DNA from: Nocardioides sp. CER19
Lineage (GTDB): Bacteria > Actinomycetota > Actinomycetes > Propionibacteriales > Nocardioidaceae
DNA length: 64,000 nucleotides
Reading direction: 5' to 3'
NCBI RefSeq assembly: GCF_029846275.1
Contig: NZ_JARVWS010000001.1
Span: 310,001-374,000, forward strand
Of this stretch, positions 52,268 through 61,310 are shown piece by piece. The first letter of the stretch is position 1. The number at the start of each line of letters is the position of its first letter. Both the position numbers and the translations under genes were made by a program. The notes under the pieces are model-generated. The model had not been told where the DNA came from. It worked only from the letters and a program-made list of their open reading frames with translations, and searched no databases.

Positions 52268-53166
52268 GCGGCAGCCGTCAGGGCGGCGCCGATCGCGGCG
52301 AGCTCGTCGACGACGGTGCGCACGGCCAGCCGCGCATGGCGGTCCGGGCGGCACAGCGCGGAGATCGCCCGCTCGGAGCGCACCCCGTCCAGCGGCCGGG
52401 TGGTCAGCCCCTTCCCGACCGGCGTGGTGAACCGGGGCAGGAGCGCCAGTCCAGCGCCCTGCCGGACCAGCTCGGCCACCAGCTGGTTGTCGCGGAGCCG
52501 CACCCACCGGGCCAGCCGCTCGCCGATGCTGCGCTCGACCGACAGCAGGATGGTGTCGAACGGATAGCCCTCCGGCACGCCGACCCACGTCGTGCCGCGC
52601 AGGTGCTCCGGGCGCAGCCGCTCGTGTCGGCACAGCGGAGAACGGGACGGGAGCGCGACGTCGATCGGCTCGCGGGTGAGCACCCGGCGGGCCAGGCCGT
52701 CGCTGCCGAGCGGGAAGTCGCCGGTCAGGCTGTGCGCGATGACGATGTCGACGTCGAGCGTGCGCGCGGCGTACCCGCTCTCCGCGAGGTCGAAGTCGTC
52801 GAGGTCCAGATCGATCTCCGTGCCACGGAGCCGCCGGACGAGCGGGGGGAGGAGCGCGGCCCCGGCCGACGGAAGGGTGCCGATCCGGACGGTCCCCTTC
52901 GGCTGCCCGATCGCCGCGTCCAGCCGAGCCCGTACGCCGGCCAGCACGGCGCCGACCTCGTCGGCGCTGTCGGCGAGCAGCTGCCCCTCGGCGGTCAGCC
53001 GTAGGCCGCGACCCACCGGCTCGACCAGCCGGACCCCCAGCTCACGCTCCGCGGTCCGCAGCTGCTGGGAGAGCGCCGAGGGTGTGCGGTGCGTCGCCGC
53101 CGCGACCGCGGCCAGGCTGCCGCGCATCGCGAGCTCGCGCAGCAGCGTGAGGTGCGCCGGGTTCAT
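52264..53166 (-). CDS. LysR-family transcriptional regulator
   Basis: The 300-residue protein has the LysR helix-turn-helix (LTLLRELAMRGSLAAVAAATHRTPSALSQQLRTAE in two segments) and a type 2 periplasmic-binding effector domain. It is divergent from an EamA transporter gene, the usual arrangement for a regulator of an amino-acid or metabolite exporter. Its stop overlaps the IMPase-like stop on the other strand by 4 bp. Confidence 0.9.
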   Translation of the reverse strand: MNPAHLTLLRELAMRGSLAAVAAATHRTPSALSQQLRTAERELGVRLVEPVGRGLRLTAEGQLLADSADEVGAVLAGVRARLDAAIGQPKGTVRIGTLPSAGAALLPPLVRRLRGTEIDLDLDDFDLAESGYAARTLDVDIVIAHSLTGDFPLGSDGLARRVLTREPIDVALPSRSPLCRHERLRPEHLRGTTWVGVPEGYPFDTILLSVERSIGERLARWVRLRDNQLVAELVRQGAGLALLPRFTTPVGKGLTTRPLDGVRSERAISALCRPDRHARLAVRTVVDELAAIGAALTAAA

Positions 53167-53237
53167 GTAGGCAGCCTAATCAATCCATGCAGAAGGTTTC
53201 GCTGGACTGTCGAATGGCACGCCGTCACGCTGGACGC

Positions 53238-54164
53238 ATGCCCACCCGACACGTGCTGCTCGCCGTCGTGGTCTCCGTCGTCTGGGGACTGAACTTCGTG
53301 GCGATCCACGAGTCGTTGGACTACTTCCCGCCGCTGTTCCTCGTCGGCCTGCGCTTCCTCGTGATCGCGGTGCCGACCGTCCTGCTGGTGCCGCGCCCGC
53401 AGGTGCCGGTGCGGTGGCTGGTCGGCTACGGCCTCGGGTTCGGTACCGTCCAGTTCATCGGCCTCTACCTCGGCATGGCCGCCGGCTTCCCTGCCGGTCT
53501 CGCGTCGCTGGTGCTGCAGTCGTCAGCACCGTTCACCGTCGTCCTGGGCGCCGTCCTGCTGCGCGAGCGCCTCACCCCTCGGCACGTGGCCGGCGTCTCG
53601 GTCGCCGTGCTCGGGCTGGCGCTGGTCGGCCTGGCCCGCGCCTCGGCGACGAGCTGGGGCCCCTTCCTGCTCGTCGTGATGGGCGGCCTCGGGTGGGCGT
53701 TCGGCAACCTGGCCAGCCGCCGGGCGGCGCCGCCCAACCCGCTGCACCTCACCCTCTGGATGTCGGTCGTCCCGCCGCTGCCGATGTTCGCCCTCTCCTT
53801 GGTCGCGGAGGGGCCCGGGCGCATCGGCGACGCGATCACCGGCTCGCTGACGGCGGCGGCCGGCCCCGCCTGGGTCGGCCTGGCCTACACCGTCCTGCTC
53901 GGCACGATCCTCGGCTCCGGCCTGTGGGTCTGGCTGATGGCCCGCCACCCCGCGGGCCTGGTCGCGCCGTTCTCGATGCTGGTGCCGGTGACCGGCATCG
54001 CCGCGGGCTGGGCGTTCCTCGGCGAGGCTCCGACCTGGCTCGAGGTCCTCGGCGGTGTCCTGGTGATCGCCGGCGTCCTCGGGGCGACCGTGCGCACCAT
54101 CCGGCCGCTAGCGCGGCCGCGGGATCCGCACGTGGCGCGCACGGAGGAACGCGCCCACGTCTGA
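53238..54164 (+). CDS. EamA/RhtA-family transporter
   Basis: The 308-residue protein has ten predicted helices in two EamA repeats (VVSVVWGLNFVAIHESLDYFPPLFLVGLRFL in the first, WVGLAYTVLLGTILGSGLWVWLM in the second). The family exports amino acids and metabolites. The ATG at 53238 is preferred to one at 53187 because residues before it are not membrane-like and fall in the LysR-EamA promoter gap. Confidence 0.88.
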   Translation: MPTRHVLLAVVVSVVWGLNFVAIHESLDYFPPLFLVGLRFLVIAVPTVLLVPRPQVPVRWLVGYGLGFGTVQFIGLYLGMAAGFPAGLASLVLQSSAPFTVVLGAVLLRERLTPRHVAGVSVAVLGLALVGLARASATSWGPFLLVVMGGLGWAFGNLASRRAAPPNPLHLTLWMSVVPPLPMFALSLVAEGPGRIGDAITGSLTAAAGPAWVGLAYTVLLGTILGSGLWVWLMARHPAGLVAPFSMLVPVTGIAAGWAFLGEAPTWLEVLGGVLVIAGVLGATVRTIRPLARPRDPHVARTEERAHV

Positions 54165-54320
54165 CCAGGTCGCGCCCTGCGAGATCGCGTGCTGGATCGC
54201 GGCCAGCGCTCGTGCCTTGTGCACGCCCACGAGGCGCAGCTCGGAGATCGCCTGGTCGAGGCTGTCCTCCCAGGCGGCCGGCTGCTTGGCCACACGAGGG
54301 TGTGGCGAGGAGAGCGCCAC
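54108..54320 (-). CDS. Small hypothetical protein, 70 aa
   Basis: A GTG-started frame with strong GC bias at third positions and a believable helical sequence (EDSLDQAISELRLVGVHKARALAAIQHAI, then WSDVGAFLRARHVRIPRPR). It overlaps the end of the EamA gene by 57 bp. No family or good ribosome binding site is seen, so it may be a chance frame. Confidence 0.4.
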   Translation of the reverse strand: MALSSPHPRVAKQPAAWEDSLDQAISELRLVGVHKARALAAIQHAISQGATWSDVGAFLRARHVRIPRPR

Positions 54321-54464
54321 GTCTTCGATTTTGCGCTCGGAAGCGGCCGATGTCGAACGGGAATCTCGGCGCTGACGTGCGGATCCGCTCGTGTGCGGGG
54401 CGAAGGGCCCGGAACGGGTGGGGTCGCGAGGTGGGTGCAGCCGGGCTCAGTGGCGGCTCGAGCC

Positions 54465-54496
54465 CACGCCCGCAGCGTGCCACGCCCGCAGCGTGC
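54465..54496. repeat. 16-bp tandem duplication, each unit a small hairpin
   Basis: CACGCCCGCAGCGTGC occurs twice in a row, and CACGC/GCGTG inside each unit can pair. It lies in the gap downstream of the EthD/ABM-like small gene. Confidence 0.7.
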
Positions 54497-54508
54497 CGAG
54501 CGTGTCGC

Positions 54509-54805
54509 TCAGAGCGGGGTCACCGGGAAGAGCTCGGTGCGCGCGACCACCCGGTCGCGCTCGTCCGCGAGCGCCAGTCGACGCGGGTCGCCGAGATAGG
54601 CCTGGAGGGCGCCCTGGTCGTCGAACCGGAACAGCTGGACCTCGTTCGGACGCCCGTCGGCGCCGTCAGAACGGGCCCGTTGGACCACCGCGCCGCGGTG
54701 CTCGGCCACGAAGGCGAGCACGCGGTCCTCGTAGCGCTCCAGCGCGGCCTCCTCGCCGGGCGCCGCCCAGAGGAAGCAGCACAGGAACAGCTCGGCGTCG
54801 GTCAT
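54509..54805 (-). CDS. Small dimeric alpha/beta-barrel-like protein (DUF1330/ABM-like), uncharacterised
   Basis: The 98-residue protein starts MTDAELFLCCFLWAAPGEEAALERYEDRVLAFV and continues with QRARSDGADGRPNEVQLFRFDDQGALQAYL, a beta-alpha-beta pattern like ferredoxin-type ABM, EthD or DUF1330 proteins. No active-site residues can be assigned. It is downstream of the MerR gene in the same orientation with a 29-bp gap. Confidence 0.7.
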   Translation of the reverse strand: MTDAELFLCCFLWAAPGEEAALERYEDRVLAFVAEHRGAVVQRARSDGADGRPNEVQLFRFDDQGALQAYLGDPRRLALADERDRVVARTELFPVTPL

Positions 54806-54834
54806 GGTCGCAGGCTAGCGACGCCCAGCCACGC

Positions 54835-55641
54835 TCAGCCGACCGGCCAGCAGACCTCGGTGACGTGGGCGAACAGGTCGTCCTCGGCGCCGGTCGGGAG
54901 ATACCGCTCGCGCACCGGCCCGTCGGAGGAGCGGGCCTGCTCCCACACCCAGGCGCCGACGGCGCTGTAGGCCTGGTCCAGGTCGACCAGCGGGCCGTCG
55001 TACGACGTCACCGCGACGCGCGCGCCGGGTACCTGGATCACCTGCACCCGCCCGCCGACCGCCGGCGCAGCCTCGCCCGGGATCGGGACGAAGGCCACCA
55101 GCTCGCCGCGCTCGTCGGTGAACGCCTCGGTGGGGAAGAGCGCGCCGTCGGGGCCGGTCCGCGTCAGCCCGCTCGCCCGCAGCTCGGCGTGCAGCTCGGT
55201 GAACGCGGCGATCCACCACGGGATCCACTCCGAGGCGTCCACCGTCTCGACGATGCCGAGCGCCGTCACGGGTGTCTCGTCGCGGTAGGTCACGGTCAGC
55301 TGGGTCGGTGCGGTCAGCAGTCGCTGCAGCGACTCCACGGTGGCCTGGGTCTCGCGCAGCTGGGCGCTCATCCGCTCGAGGTGGCCGACGATGACGCGGT
55401 TGCGCGACGCCTCGTCGGGCGCCGACAGCACCGTCCGCACCTCCTCGACCGGGAGGTCGAGCGATCGGAACCGCCGGATCAGCTGTGCCGTCGTGACCTG
55501 GTCGAGGCGGTAGTAGCGGTAGCCGCTGTGGTCGTCGACGTACGCCGGCTCGAGGAGCCCGACGTCGTGGTAGTGCCGGAGCGTCTTGACGGACAGGAAC
55601 GTCATGCGGGAGAAGTCGCCGATGCTCAGGAGGCCGTTCAT
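54835..55641 (-). CDS. MerR-family regulator with GyrI-like effector domain
   Basis: The 268-residue protein has a MerR winged helix (LLSIGDFSRMTFLSVKTLRHYHDVGLL and SGYRYYRLDQV), a dimer helix, and a C-terminal GyrI-like ligand-binding domain (TALGIVETVDASEWIPW onward). This is the BmrR-type multidrug sensor layout. It is divergent from an MFS transporter, and two MerR-type operators lie between them. Confidence 0.9.
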   Translation of the reverse strand: MNGLLSIGDFSRMTFLSVKTLRHYHDVGLLEPAYVDDHSGYRYYRLDQVTTAQLIRRFRSLDLPVEEVRTVLSAPDEASRNRVIVGHLERMSAQLRETQATVESLQRLLTAPTQLTVTYRDETPVTALGIVETVDASEWIPWWIAAFTELHAELRASGLTRTGPDGALFPTEAFTDERGELVAFVPIPGEAAPAVGGRVQVIQVPGARVAVTSYDGPLVDLDQAYSAVGAWVWEQARSSDGPVRERYLPTGAEDDLFAHVTEVCWPVG

Positions 55642-55657
55642 GGCGGTCAGTCTGCAG

Positions 55658-55719
55658 TCTCCCCTCGGGGGAGGGTCAACGAGGATTCGGGAGCGTTGAC
55701 TCTCCCGTTAGGGGAGGGC
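55658..55719. promoter_or_regulatory. Two divergent MerR-type promoters/operators
   Basis: The site facing merR (55658-55680, minus strand) reads GTTGAC, CCTCCCCCGAGGGGAGA. The site facing the MFS gene (55695-55719, plus strand) reads GTTGAC, TCTCCCGTTAGGGGAG. Each has a TTGAC -35 box directly followed by a CTCCC...GGGAG dyad, the long-spacer layout that MerR proteins distort to activate transcription. Confidence 0.75.
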
Positions 55720-55732
55720 GGAGAACGGTGGC

Positions 55733-57154
55733 ATGACCACTCTCCAGACTCCTCCTCGCGCCGCGGCACCGTCCGCGGCCTCGGGCTGGCTCCCGCTGGC
55801 CGTCCTGCTGAGCGGCACCTTCCTGGTGGTGCTCGACTTCTTCATCGTCAACGTCGCGCTCCCGTCCATCCAGCGCGACCTCGGCGCCGGCGACTCGGCC
55901 GTCGAGTGGCTGGTGGCCGGCTACGGCCTCACCTTCGGGGGCCTGCTGATGGCCGCCGGGCCGCTCAGCCAGCGCTGGGGGCGGCGCCGTACCTATGTCG
56001 CCGGCGTCCTCGTCTTCGTCGTCGCCTCGGCCGTGTGCGGGCTCGCGCCCGGCGCCGGGACGCTCATCGGCGCCCGGCTGGCCCAGGGCGTCGGCGCCGC
56101 GATGCTCGCGCCGATGGTGCTGGCGCTGATCGGCGACCTGTACGACGGCCCGCAGCGGCTCCGCGCGATGAGCGGCTACGCCACCGTGATGGGGGTGGCC
56201 GCCGCGTCCGGCCAGCTCATCGGCGGCCTGCTCATCCGGGCCGACGTCGCGGGCCTCGGCTGGCGGACGGTCTTCCTCGTCAACATCCCCGTCGGTCTCG
56301 CCATCGTGCTGGCGGCGCCGCGGCTGCTTCCGGGGACCGAGTCGCGCGAGCGGGCGCGGGTCGACGTGACGGGCCTGGTGCTGGTCGTCGCCGCGACCAC
56401 CGCCTTCCTGCTGCCGCTGCTCGAGGGTCGTCGGCTCGGCTGGCCGGCCTGGACCTGGGCCAGCATGGCGGTCGGCGTCGCGCTCGGCGGCTGGCTGGTC
56501 CGGCGTACTCAGGTGCTCGCCGCGCGTGGCGGCAACCCGCTCGTCGACCCCACGGCGTTCCGCAGCCCCGCCGTCCGCGGCGGGCTGATCGCGCAGGCGC
56601 TGCTGTTCTGCGGGATGGCGTCCTACTTCCTGGTCCTGGCCGTCTACCTCCAGGTCGGCCACGGCCTCGGGCCGCTGACGTCGGGGCTGGTCTTCACGGT
56701 GATGGCGGTGGCCTACATGGTCGGCACCCGCCGAGCCGGCGGGCTCGTGGCACGGTTCGGCCGCTGGGTCGTCCCCGTCGCGGCGCTCGTCTTCGCCGCC
56801 GGTCACGTCCTGGTCCTGCTCGCGGTCGAGGCCATCGGTGTGACCGGATCCGTCCTCTGGCTGACGCCCGGGCTCGCGGTGTCGGGCCTCGGGATGGGCG
56901 TGTGCCTGAGCGCCCTCGTCGCCACGGTGATGGCCGGCGTCGAGCCGCGCTACGCCGTCGCGGTGAGCGGGACGCTCTCGACCGTCCAGCAGCTCGGCAA
57001 CGCGCTCGGCGTCGCCCTCATCGGACTGGTGTTCTTCGGGGGGACGGGCCACATCGACGTCGCGTTCGCCCGCAGCCTGCTCTGCCTTGCCGGCGGGACC
57101 GTCGCGCTCGCGGCCGTCACCGCGGTGACGGGCCGGTCGTCAGGAGCCCGCTAG
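55733..57154 (+). CDS. MFS drug transporter (DHA2) controlled by MerR
   Basis: The 473-residue protein has about 14 helices and motifs [24 protein letters not shown] split in helix 1, and [21 protein letters not shown]. The ATG follows the MerR-type promoter closely. With the MerR/GyrI regulator it forms a drug-inducible efflux unit. Its end overlaps the converging acetyltransferase gene by 15 bp. Confidence 0.9.
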   Translation: MTTLQTPPRAAAPSAASGWLPLAVLLSGTFLVVLDFFIVNVALPSIQRDLGAGDSAVEWLVAGYGLTFGGLLMAAGPLSQRWGRRRTYVAGVLVFVVASAVCGLAPGAGTLIGARLAQGVGAAMLAPMVLALIGDLYDGPQRLRAMSGYATVMGVAAASGQLIGGLLIRADVAGLGWRTVFLVNIPVGLAIVLAAPRLLPGTESRERARVDVTGLVLVVAATTAFLLPLLEGRRLGWPAWTWASMAVGVALGGWLVRRTQVLAARGGNPLVDPTAFRSPAVRGGLIAQALLFCGMASYFLVLAVYLQVGHGLGPLTSGLVFTVMAVAYMVGTRRAGGLVARFGRWVVPVAALVFAAGHVLVLLAVEAIGVTGSVLWLTPGLAVSGLGMGVCLSALVATVMAGVEPRYAVAVSGTLSTVQQLGNALGVALIGLVFFGGTGHIDVAFARSLLCLAGGTVALAAVTAVTGRSSGAR

Positions 57155-57772
57155 GCGCTGGACGAGCCGCTCACGGACCGTCGGCCACTCCTCGGCGAGG
57201 ACCGAGAAGACCGCCGAGTCCCGCAGGCGGCCGTCCTCGCCCGGCGCCCAGGACCGCGCCGAGCGGCGCAGGACTCCCTCGAACGTCGCCCCCACGGCCG
57301 CGATGGCCGCCCGCGAGCGCTGGTTGCGGGCATCGGTCTTCAGGTCGAGGCGGGCGACGCCGAGGACGTCGAAGGCGTGGCCGAAGAGCAGCAGCTTGGC
57401 CTCGGTGTTGATGCCGGTGCCCTGGGCGGAGGCGGCGAGCCAGGTGAACCCGACCTCGACCGCGGCGATCCCGGTGCCGTCGGGCCAGGGCCGCGGGTCG
57501 CAGAAGGACGTGTGGCCGACCGCGCGGCCGGAGGCCGTGGACACGACGGCGTACGGCGCCTGAACGCCCTCCGCCGCGCGAGCGAGCTGCGTGGCGACGT
57601 AGTCCTCCACCTCGGTCGCGGTCGGCACCCAGGTGTAGGTGTAGGAGCCGCGGTCCTCCTCGCAGGCGACGGCCAGGTCGGCCGCGTGCCGGTGGCCGAG
57701 CGGCTCGAGGCGGACGAGGCGGCCCTCGAGGGTCGGCGCTGGCAGGGCGAACACGCGGCCGGACGCTAGCAC
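57140..57772 (-). CDS. GNAT acetyltransferase, RimJ/RimL-like
   Basis: The 210-residue protein has [73 protein letters not shown] in segments, which are typical of the RimJ/RimL group of N-terminal or small-molecule acetyltransferases. A GTG at 57772 has GAGG upstream; the GTG at 57754 is the alternative. Substrate unknown. Confidence 0.85.
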   Translation of the reverse strand: MLASGRVFALPAPTLEGRLVRLEPLGHRHAADLAVACEEDRGSYTYTWVPTATEVEDYVATQLARAAEGVQAPYAVVSTASGRAVGHTSFCDPRPWPDGTGIAAVEVGFTWLAASAQGTGINTEAKLLLFGHAFDVLGVARLDLKTDARNQRSRAAIAAVGATFEGVLRRSARSWAPGEDGRLRDSAVFSVLAEEWPTVRERLVQRLAGS

Positions 57773-57796
57773 CCGCCTCGTCGTACCGACCGCTTC

Positions 57797-58420
57797 TCAG
57801 CCCAGGGCGTCGGCGATCGAGACGACGAGTCCGCCGAGCAGGAACGCCACGATGACGGCGGCCAGCGAGACGGCGGAGAAGGACGGGATGAACCGGCGGG
57901 CGCCGGTCGGGGCGGGCGCATCGTGATAGCCGTGGGTCAGGGCATGACCCGTGCCGCGTTGGAGCTGGAACCGGTTGACCGGGTAGGCCGCAGCGAACGC
58001 CACGATCAGCGAGATCATCAGGCTGACCCAGAACACGACGTTGACCAGGCCCGCGTCCATGGCACCGGGGATGACGGCGACGACGAGGTTGTCGACGACC
58101 TCCATCGTGGCGATCGAGAGGGTGTCCGCCGCGATGACGATCCGGAGGGCGGCGCCGAACGACAGGCCGGCCCTGAGCAGCGGCAGGGTCGAGAGCGAGA
58201 AGCCGAAGACGAAGGCCAGCGCGATCGAGATGACGATGGTCCAGCCGTTGGCGAGGCCCGCCGCGGTGCCGATCAGCATGCCGACGATCTCGCCGATCGC
58301 GCAGCCGGTCAGGCAGTGCAGGGTCGCTGAGACGGCCATCGCCGAGACGTTGCCGCCTCCGTGGTCGTGAACGTGACCGTGCCCGCCGTGGGCGTCGGTG
58401 TGGTGGCCGGCCTCGGTCAT
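57797..58420 (-). CDS. DUF4396-domain membrane protein with His-rich N-terminus
   Basis: The 207-residue protein begins with a His/Asp-rich tail (GHHTDAHGGHGHVHDHGGG) and continues with about five membrane helices; SATLHCLTGCAIGEIVGMLIG and DTLSIATMEVVDNLVVAVIPGAMDAG mark the DUF4396 family. The His tract suggests metal binding. Its ATG overlaps the NUDIX gene stop, so it is the last gene of the GNAT-NUDIX operon. Transport of a metal is possible but unproven. Confidence 0.82.
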   Translation of the reverse strand: MTEAGHHTDAHGGHGHVHDHGGGNVSAMAVSATLHCLTGCAIGEIVGMLIGTAAGLANGWTIVISIALAFVFGFSLSTLPLLRAGLSFGAALRIVIAADTLSIATMEVVDNLVVAVIPGAMDAGLVNVVFWVSLMISLIVAFAAAYPVNRFQLQRGTGHALTHGYHDAPAPTGARRFIPSFSAVSLAAVIVAFLLGGLVVSIADALG

Positions 58421-59022
58421 CGGTCCCGGTACCCCGCTGCGACGGGGACCGTCGACTCCTCGACCTCGCCGCCGTCGAGCGGCGGCCGCGACGCGTCGCC
58501 GGCCTCGCCCTGCTGCCGGCGTACGTCGGCCTCCGCCCAGAGGTCCGTGAGAACCGCCGGCCAGATGTCCTCGTCGGTGCCGGCGAGCTCCGGGCGGCTC
58601 CACCAGTGGTGGGCGGTCATGGTGGTCCGCTCCTCCTCGGTGTGGCCGGCGTCGGAGACCTCGAAGGCCGGCACCCAGCACGCGTAGAAGGCATCCTCCT
58701 GGTCGATGACCACGTCGGTGTAGCCGTGCCAGACGCGGCGGACGAGGAGCGGTCCGAGCAGCTGGTCGGCGGAGACGCGGAGGCCGGACTCCTCCTCGAG
58801 CTCGCGGACGGCGGTCTCCAGGTCGGTCTCCCCGGGGTCGACGCCCCCGCCCGGCGTGATCCACCAGCGCGAGCCGGGGATGCCGGGGTCGGAGTCGCGG
58901 AAGAGCAGCAGCCGGTCGCGGTCGTCGACGAGGAGGACCCGCACGGTGCGGCGGGTGCGGAACGGTCGCTCCGCGGGCGGGACGGGGACGAGGGTGCGGG
59001 CGGACCCGGAGTCGGTGCTCAC
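58417..59022 (-). CDS. NUDIX hydrolase
   Basis: The 201-residue protein has a proper NUDIX box, [20 protein letters not shown] then ESG, inside a NUDIX fold ([26 protein letters not shown]). It hydrolyses nucleoside-diphosphate-linked substrates, exact one unknown. A GTG at 59022 overlaps the GNAT stop (GTGA); a longer frame upstream is just overlap with the GNAT gene. Confidence 0.87.
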   Translation of the reverse strand: MSTDSGSARTLVPVPPAERPFRTRRTVRVLLVDDRDRLLLFRDSDPGIPGSRWWITPGGGVDPGETDLETAVRELEEESGLRVSADQLLGPLLVRRVWHGYTDVVIDQEDAFYACWVPAFEVSDAGHTEEERTTMTAHHWWSRPELAGTDEDIWPAVLTDLWAEADVRRQQGEAGDASRPPLDGGEVEESTVPVAAGYRDR

Positions 59023-59531
59023 CCGGCCATTGTGCCGACGAGGCCGCTGCGGCGCTCGAGGAGGACGACGTCGCGCCACCGGCCGGCGTACGGACCGGCG
59101 GACATCCGGCCGACGCGCTCACGGGTGCCGACGACCCGGAAGCCGGCCGCCTCGTGCAGCGCCAGGCTGGCGACGTTCTCGGGGAAGACGCCCGACTGGA
59201 TCGTCCAGATCCCGGCCGCCTCCGTCGACGCGACCAGTGCCGCCAGGAGGGCACGCCCGACGCCGCGCCCCTGCGCGCCCGGGTCGACGTACACGGAGTG
59301 CTCGACGACGCCGGCGTAGACGCACCGGTCCGACACGCTCGACACGGCCACCCAGCCGAGCACGCGGCCACCGTCGAGCGCGACCCACCGGTGCCCGGGA
59401 AGCTTCCCGGCGTCGAACGCCTCCCAGGTCGGTGGCGTGGTCTCGAAGGTGGCGTCGCCGGTGGCGATCCCGGCGGCGTAGATGCGCTCGACCTCGGGCC
59501 AGTGGGCGGGCTCCAGGGGCACGATCCTCAT
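59019..59531 (-). CDS. GNAT acetyltransferase, phosphinothricin/methionine-sulfoximine type
   Basis: The 170-residue protein matches the Pat-like group: [65 protein letters not shown] with the acetyl-CoA loop, and a C-terminal [13 protein letters not shown]. Members acetylate phosphinothricin or methionine sulfoximine. It starts the GNAT-NUDIX-DUF4396 operon and is divergent from the clpP operon. Confidence 0.87.
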   Translation of the reverse strand: MRIVPLEPAHWPEVERIYAAGIATGDATFETTPPTWEAFDAGKLPGHRWVALDGGRVLGWVAVSSVSDRCVYAGVVEHSVYVDPGAQGRGVGRALLAALVASTEAAGIWTIQSGVFPENVASLALHEAAGFRVVGTRERVGRMSAGPYAGRWRDVVLLERRSGLVGTMAG

Positions 59532-59551
59532 GGCTCCATCATGGCCGCTCC

Positions 59552-59590
59552 GGCGGATCTGCTCACGGCAGATCCGCCCGCAGGCGAATC
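59552..59590. promoter_or_regulatory. Operator region of the clpP operon
   Basis: GGCGGATCTG (59552-59561) and CAGATCCGCC (59569-59578) form a perfect 10-bp dyad, and a third related arm GGCGAATC follows at 59583-59590. The repeated GGCG(G/A)ATC half-sites resemble the CGTTCGCC/GGCGAACG dyad next to the popR-like gene, so the same regulator may bind both places. Confidence 0.6.
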
Positions 59591-59628
59591 GCTTGGGTCG
59601 ACGACCTCGCCGCGGCGAGGCTCGAGGC

Positions 59629-60273
59629 ATGACCCAGAACCCCGACCAGGCCGCCGGCCCGCTGGACGACCAGCTCACGGTCCGGCTGCAGCACCAGCGC
59701 ATCATCGTCCTCGGCCAGGAGGTCGACGACCCGATCGCGAACCGGATCTGCGCCCAGCTCCTCCTGCTGAGCGCCGAGGACCCGCACCGCGACATCAGCC
59801 TCTACATCAACTCCCCGGGCGGTTCCGTGACGGCCGGCATGGCCATCTACGACACCATGCAGCTCATCCCCAACGACGTCTCGACGCTGGCCATGGGGCT
59901 GGCCGCGAGCATGGGGCAGTTCCTGCTCACGGCGGGTACGCCGGGCAAGCGGTTCGTCCTGCCCAACGCCGAGGTGCTCCTCCACCAGGGGTCGGCGGGC
60001 TTCGGCGGCTCGGCGAGCGACATCGAGATCCAGGCCGCGAGGCTGGCGCGGATGAACGAGCGGATGCTTCGGATCACCTCCGAGCGCACAGGGCAGACCG
60101 TCGAACGGGTCAGCCACGACTCGCTGCGCGACAAGTGGTTCACCGCGACCGAGGCGTGCGACTACGGGCTGGCGGACTCCGTGCTGACCGACCCGCACGC
60201 CGTGACACCGGCCCCGCGCGGCATGTTCGGGCTCTCGGACGGACTCCCGGGCGACGCGGTGGTCGCCCGATGA
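59629..60273 (+). CDS. clpP: ATP-dependent Clp protease proteolytic subunit (active)
   Basis: The 214-residue ClpP has a full triad: Ser94 in GLAASMGQF, His119 in LLHQGSAG and Asp164 in SHDSLRDKW, plus [17 protein letters not shown]. The ATG at 59629 follows GAGG. It overlaps the second clpP gene (ATGA), and the pair with a nearby XRE-type regulator resembles the Streptomyces clpP3-clpP4/popR locus, used as a reserve Clp protease when ClpP1P2 fails. Confidence 0.92.
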   Translation: MTQNPDQAAGPLDDQLTVRLQHQRIIVLGQEVDDPIANRICAQLLLLSAEDPHRDISLYINSPGGSVTAGMAIYDTMQLIPNDVSTLAMGLAASMGQFLLTAGTPGKRFVLPNAEVLLHQGSAGFGGSASDIEIQAARLARMNERMLRITSERTGQTVERVSHDSLRDKWFTATEACDYGLADSVLTDPHAVTPAPRGMFGLSDGLPGDAVVAR

Positions 60274-60872
60274 GCAGCTACACGATCCCGTCGGTGGTCG
60301 AGAAGACGCGCCACGGCGAGCGCGCGGTCGACATCTACAGCCGGCTGCTCAGCGATCGGATCGTCTACGTCGGGACCCCGATCGACGACGGCGTCGCCAA
60401 CGTCGTCATCGCCCAGCTGCTGCACCTCGAGTCGGACAGCCCGGACGCCGAGATCAACCTCTACCTCAACAGCCCCGGCGGCGAGCCCACCGCGATGCTG
60501 GCGATCTACGACACGATCCAGTTCATCCGGGCCCCCGTCGCGACGACGTGCGTCGGGCAGGCGGCCAGCACCGCGGCGGTGCTGCTCGCCGCTGGCGAGC
60601 CCGGCCGGCGTACGGTCCTGCCGCACGCGCGGATCGTCCTCGACCAGCCCTCGGCCGGCACCCGCGGGGCGCTGCCCGACCTGCAGGTCGAGGCCAAGGA
60701 GGTGGCCCGGTTGCGGACCGAGCTCGTCGAGCTGCTCGCCCGGCACACGGGCCGGTCGGTCGAGCAGGTGCGCACCGACACCGAGCGCGACCTGGTGCTC
60801 GGGGCGTCGGACGCGGTTGCGTACGGCGTCGTGGACGTCGTGCTGGAGAGCCGGAAGCTCGCTCCGGTGTGA
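60270..60872 (+). CDS. clpP: ClpP paralogue with Asp in place of the catalytic His
   Basis: The 200-residue protein is clearly ClpP ([60 protein letters not shown]). Ser100 and Asp170 of the triad are kept, but the usual L(H)QP motif reads RIVLDQPS, putting Asp125 where the catalytic His should be (codon GAC). It is therefore probably inactive on its own. In other bacteria such non-catalytic subunits pair with an active ClpP, and here the active partner is the coupled upstream gene. Confidence 0.92.
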   Translation: MSSYTIPSVVEKTRHGERAVDIYSRLLSDRIVYVGTPIDDGVANVVIAQLLHLESDSPDAEINLYLNSPGGEPTAMLAIYDTIQFIRAPVATTCVGQAASTAAVLLAAGEPGRRTVLPHARIVLDQPSAGTRGALPDLQVEAKEVARLRTELVELLARHTGRSVEQVRTDTERDLVLGASDAVAYGVVDVVLESRKLAPV

Positions 60873-60912
60873 GCGGGTGTGAGCCGGTAGCGGCCGGGCC
60901 GGATCAGACGGG

Positions 60913-61242
60913 TCAGGCAGCGAGCGCCAGCGGGCCGCGCGGAGCCTGTCGGGTGGCGACGAGGCGCCGGGTGACCCGCGCCGTGAGGTCCACGAGCGTG
61001 AGGCCGAGCGCGCCGCCCACGGCCTCGATCACCTCGGAGCTCGGCTCCTTGCGACCGCGCTCCACCTCGGAGAGGTACTGCGTCGAGACGCCCGCGTCGC
61101 TCGCCACGTCGGCGAGCGTGCGCTCCTGGCCGCGCCGCTCGTCCCGGAGCTCGCGGCCGACCGCCTCGCGCCACAGCGGTGCCGGCTCGACCTCCCGGGT
61201 CGGCCGGTTCGTGGGCTGCGGGAAGCGGATCACGTCACCCAT
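60913..61242 (-). CDS. XRE-family regulator of the PopR/ClgR type
   Basis: The 109-residue protein has an XRE helix-turn-helix (ELRDERRGQERTLADVASDAGVSTQYLSEVERGRKEPSSEVIEAV across its core) like ClgR and PopR, which activate clp genes in actinobacteria. It ends in ALAA. C-terminal alanines make PopR and ClgR substrates of Clp protease in Streptomyces, giving feedback. It converges with the clpP operon after 40 bp, and a ClgR-like dyad lies upstream of it. Confidence 0.82.
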   Translation of the reverse strand: MGDVIRFPQPTNRPTREVEPAPLWREAVGRELRDERRGQERTLADVASDAGVSTQYLSEVERGRKEPSSEVIEAVGGALGLTLVDLTARVTRRLVATRQAPRGPLALAA

Positions 61243-61281
61243 GAGGTCAACCTAGGCCCGGGCCGGCGGTTCTGCGAGGTT

Positions 61282-61300
61282 CGTTCGCCGCGGGCGAACG
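61282..61300. promoter_or_regulatory. ClgR/PopR-like operator
   Basis: CGTTCGCC, GCG, GGCGAACG is a perfect dyad equal to GTTCGC-N5-GCGAAC, the form I recall for ClgR-family boxes. It lies 40 bp upstream of the regulator start and just past the end of the TetR gene, so it probably controls the regulator itself. Confidence 0.7.
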
Positions 61301-61310
61301 AGTGGGCGGA

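Noticed and set aside
54321..54508. Coding frames in the gap between the EamA and small ABM-like genes
   Set aside because: Frames here run through the tandem 16-bp repeat and have no starts with ribosome binding sites.
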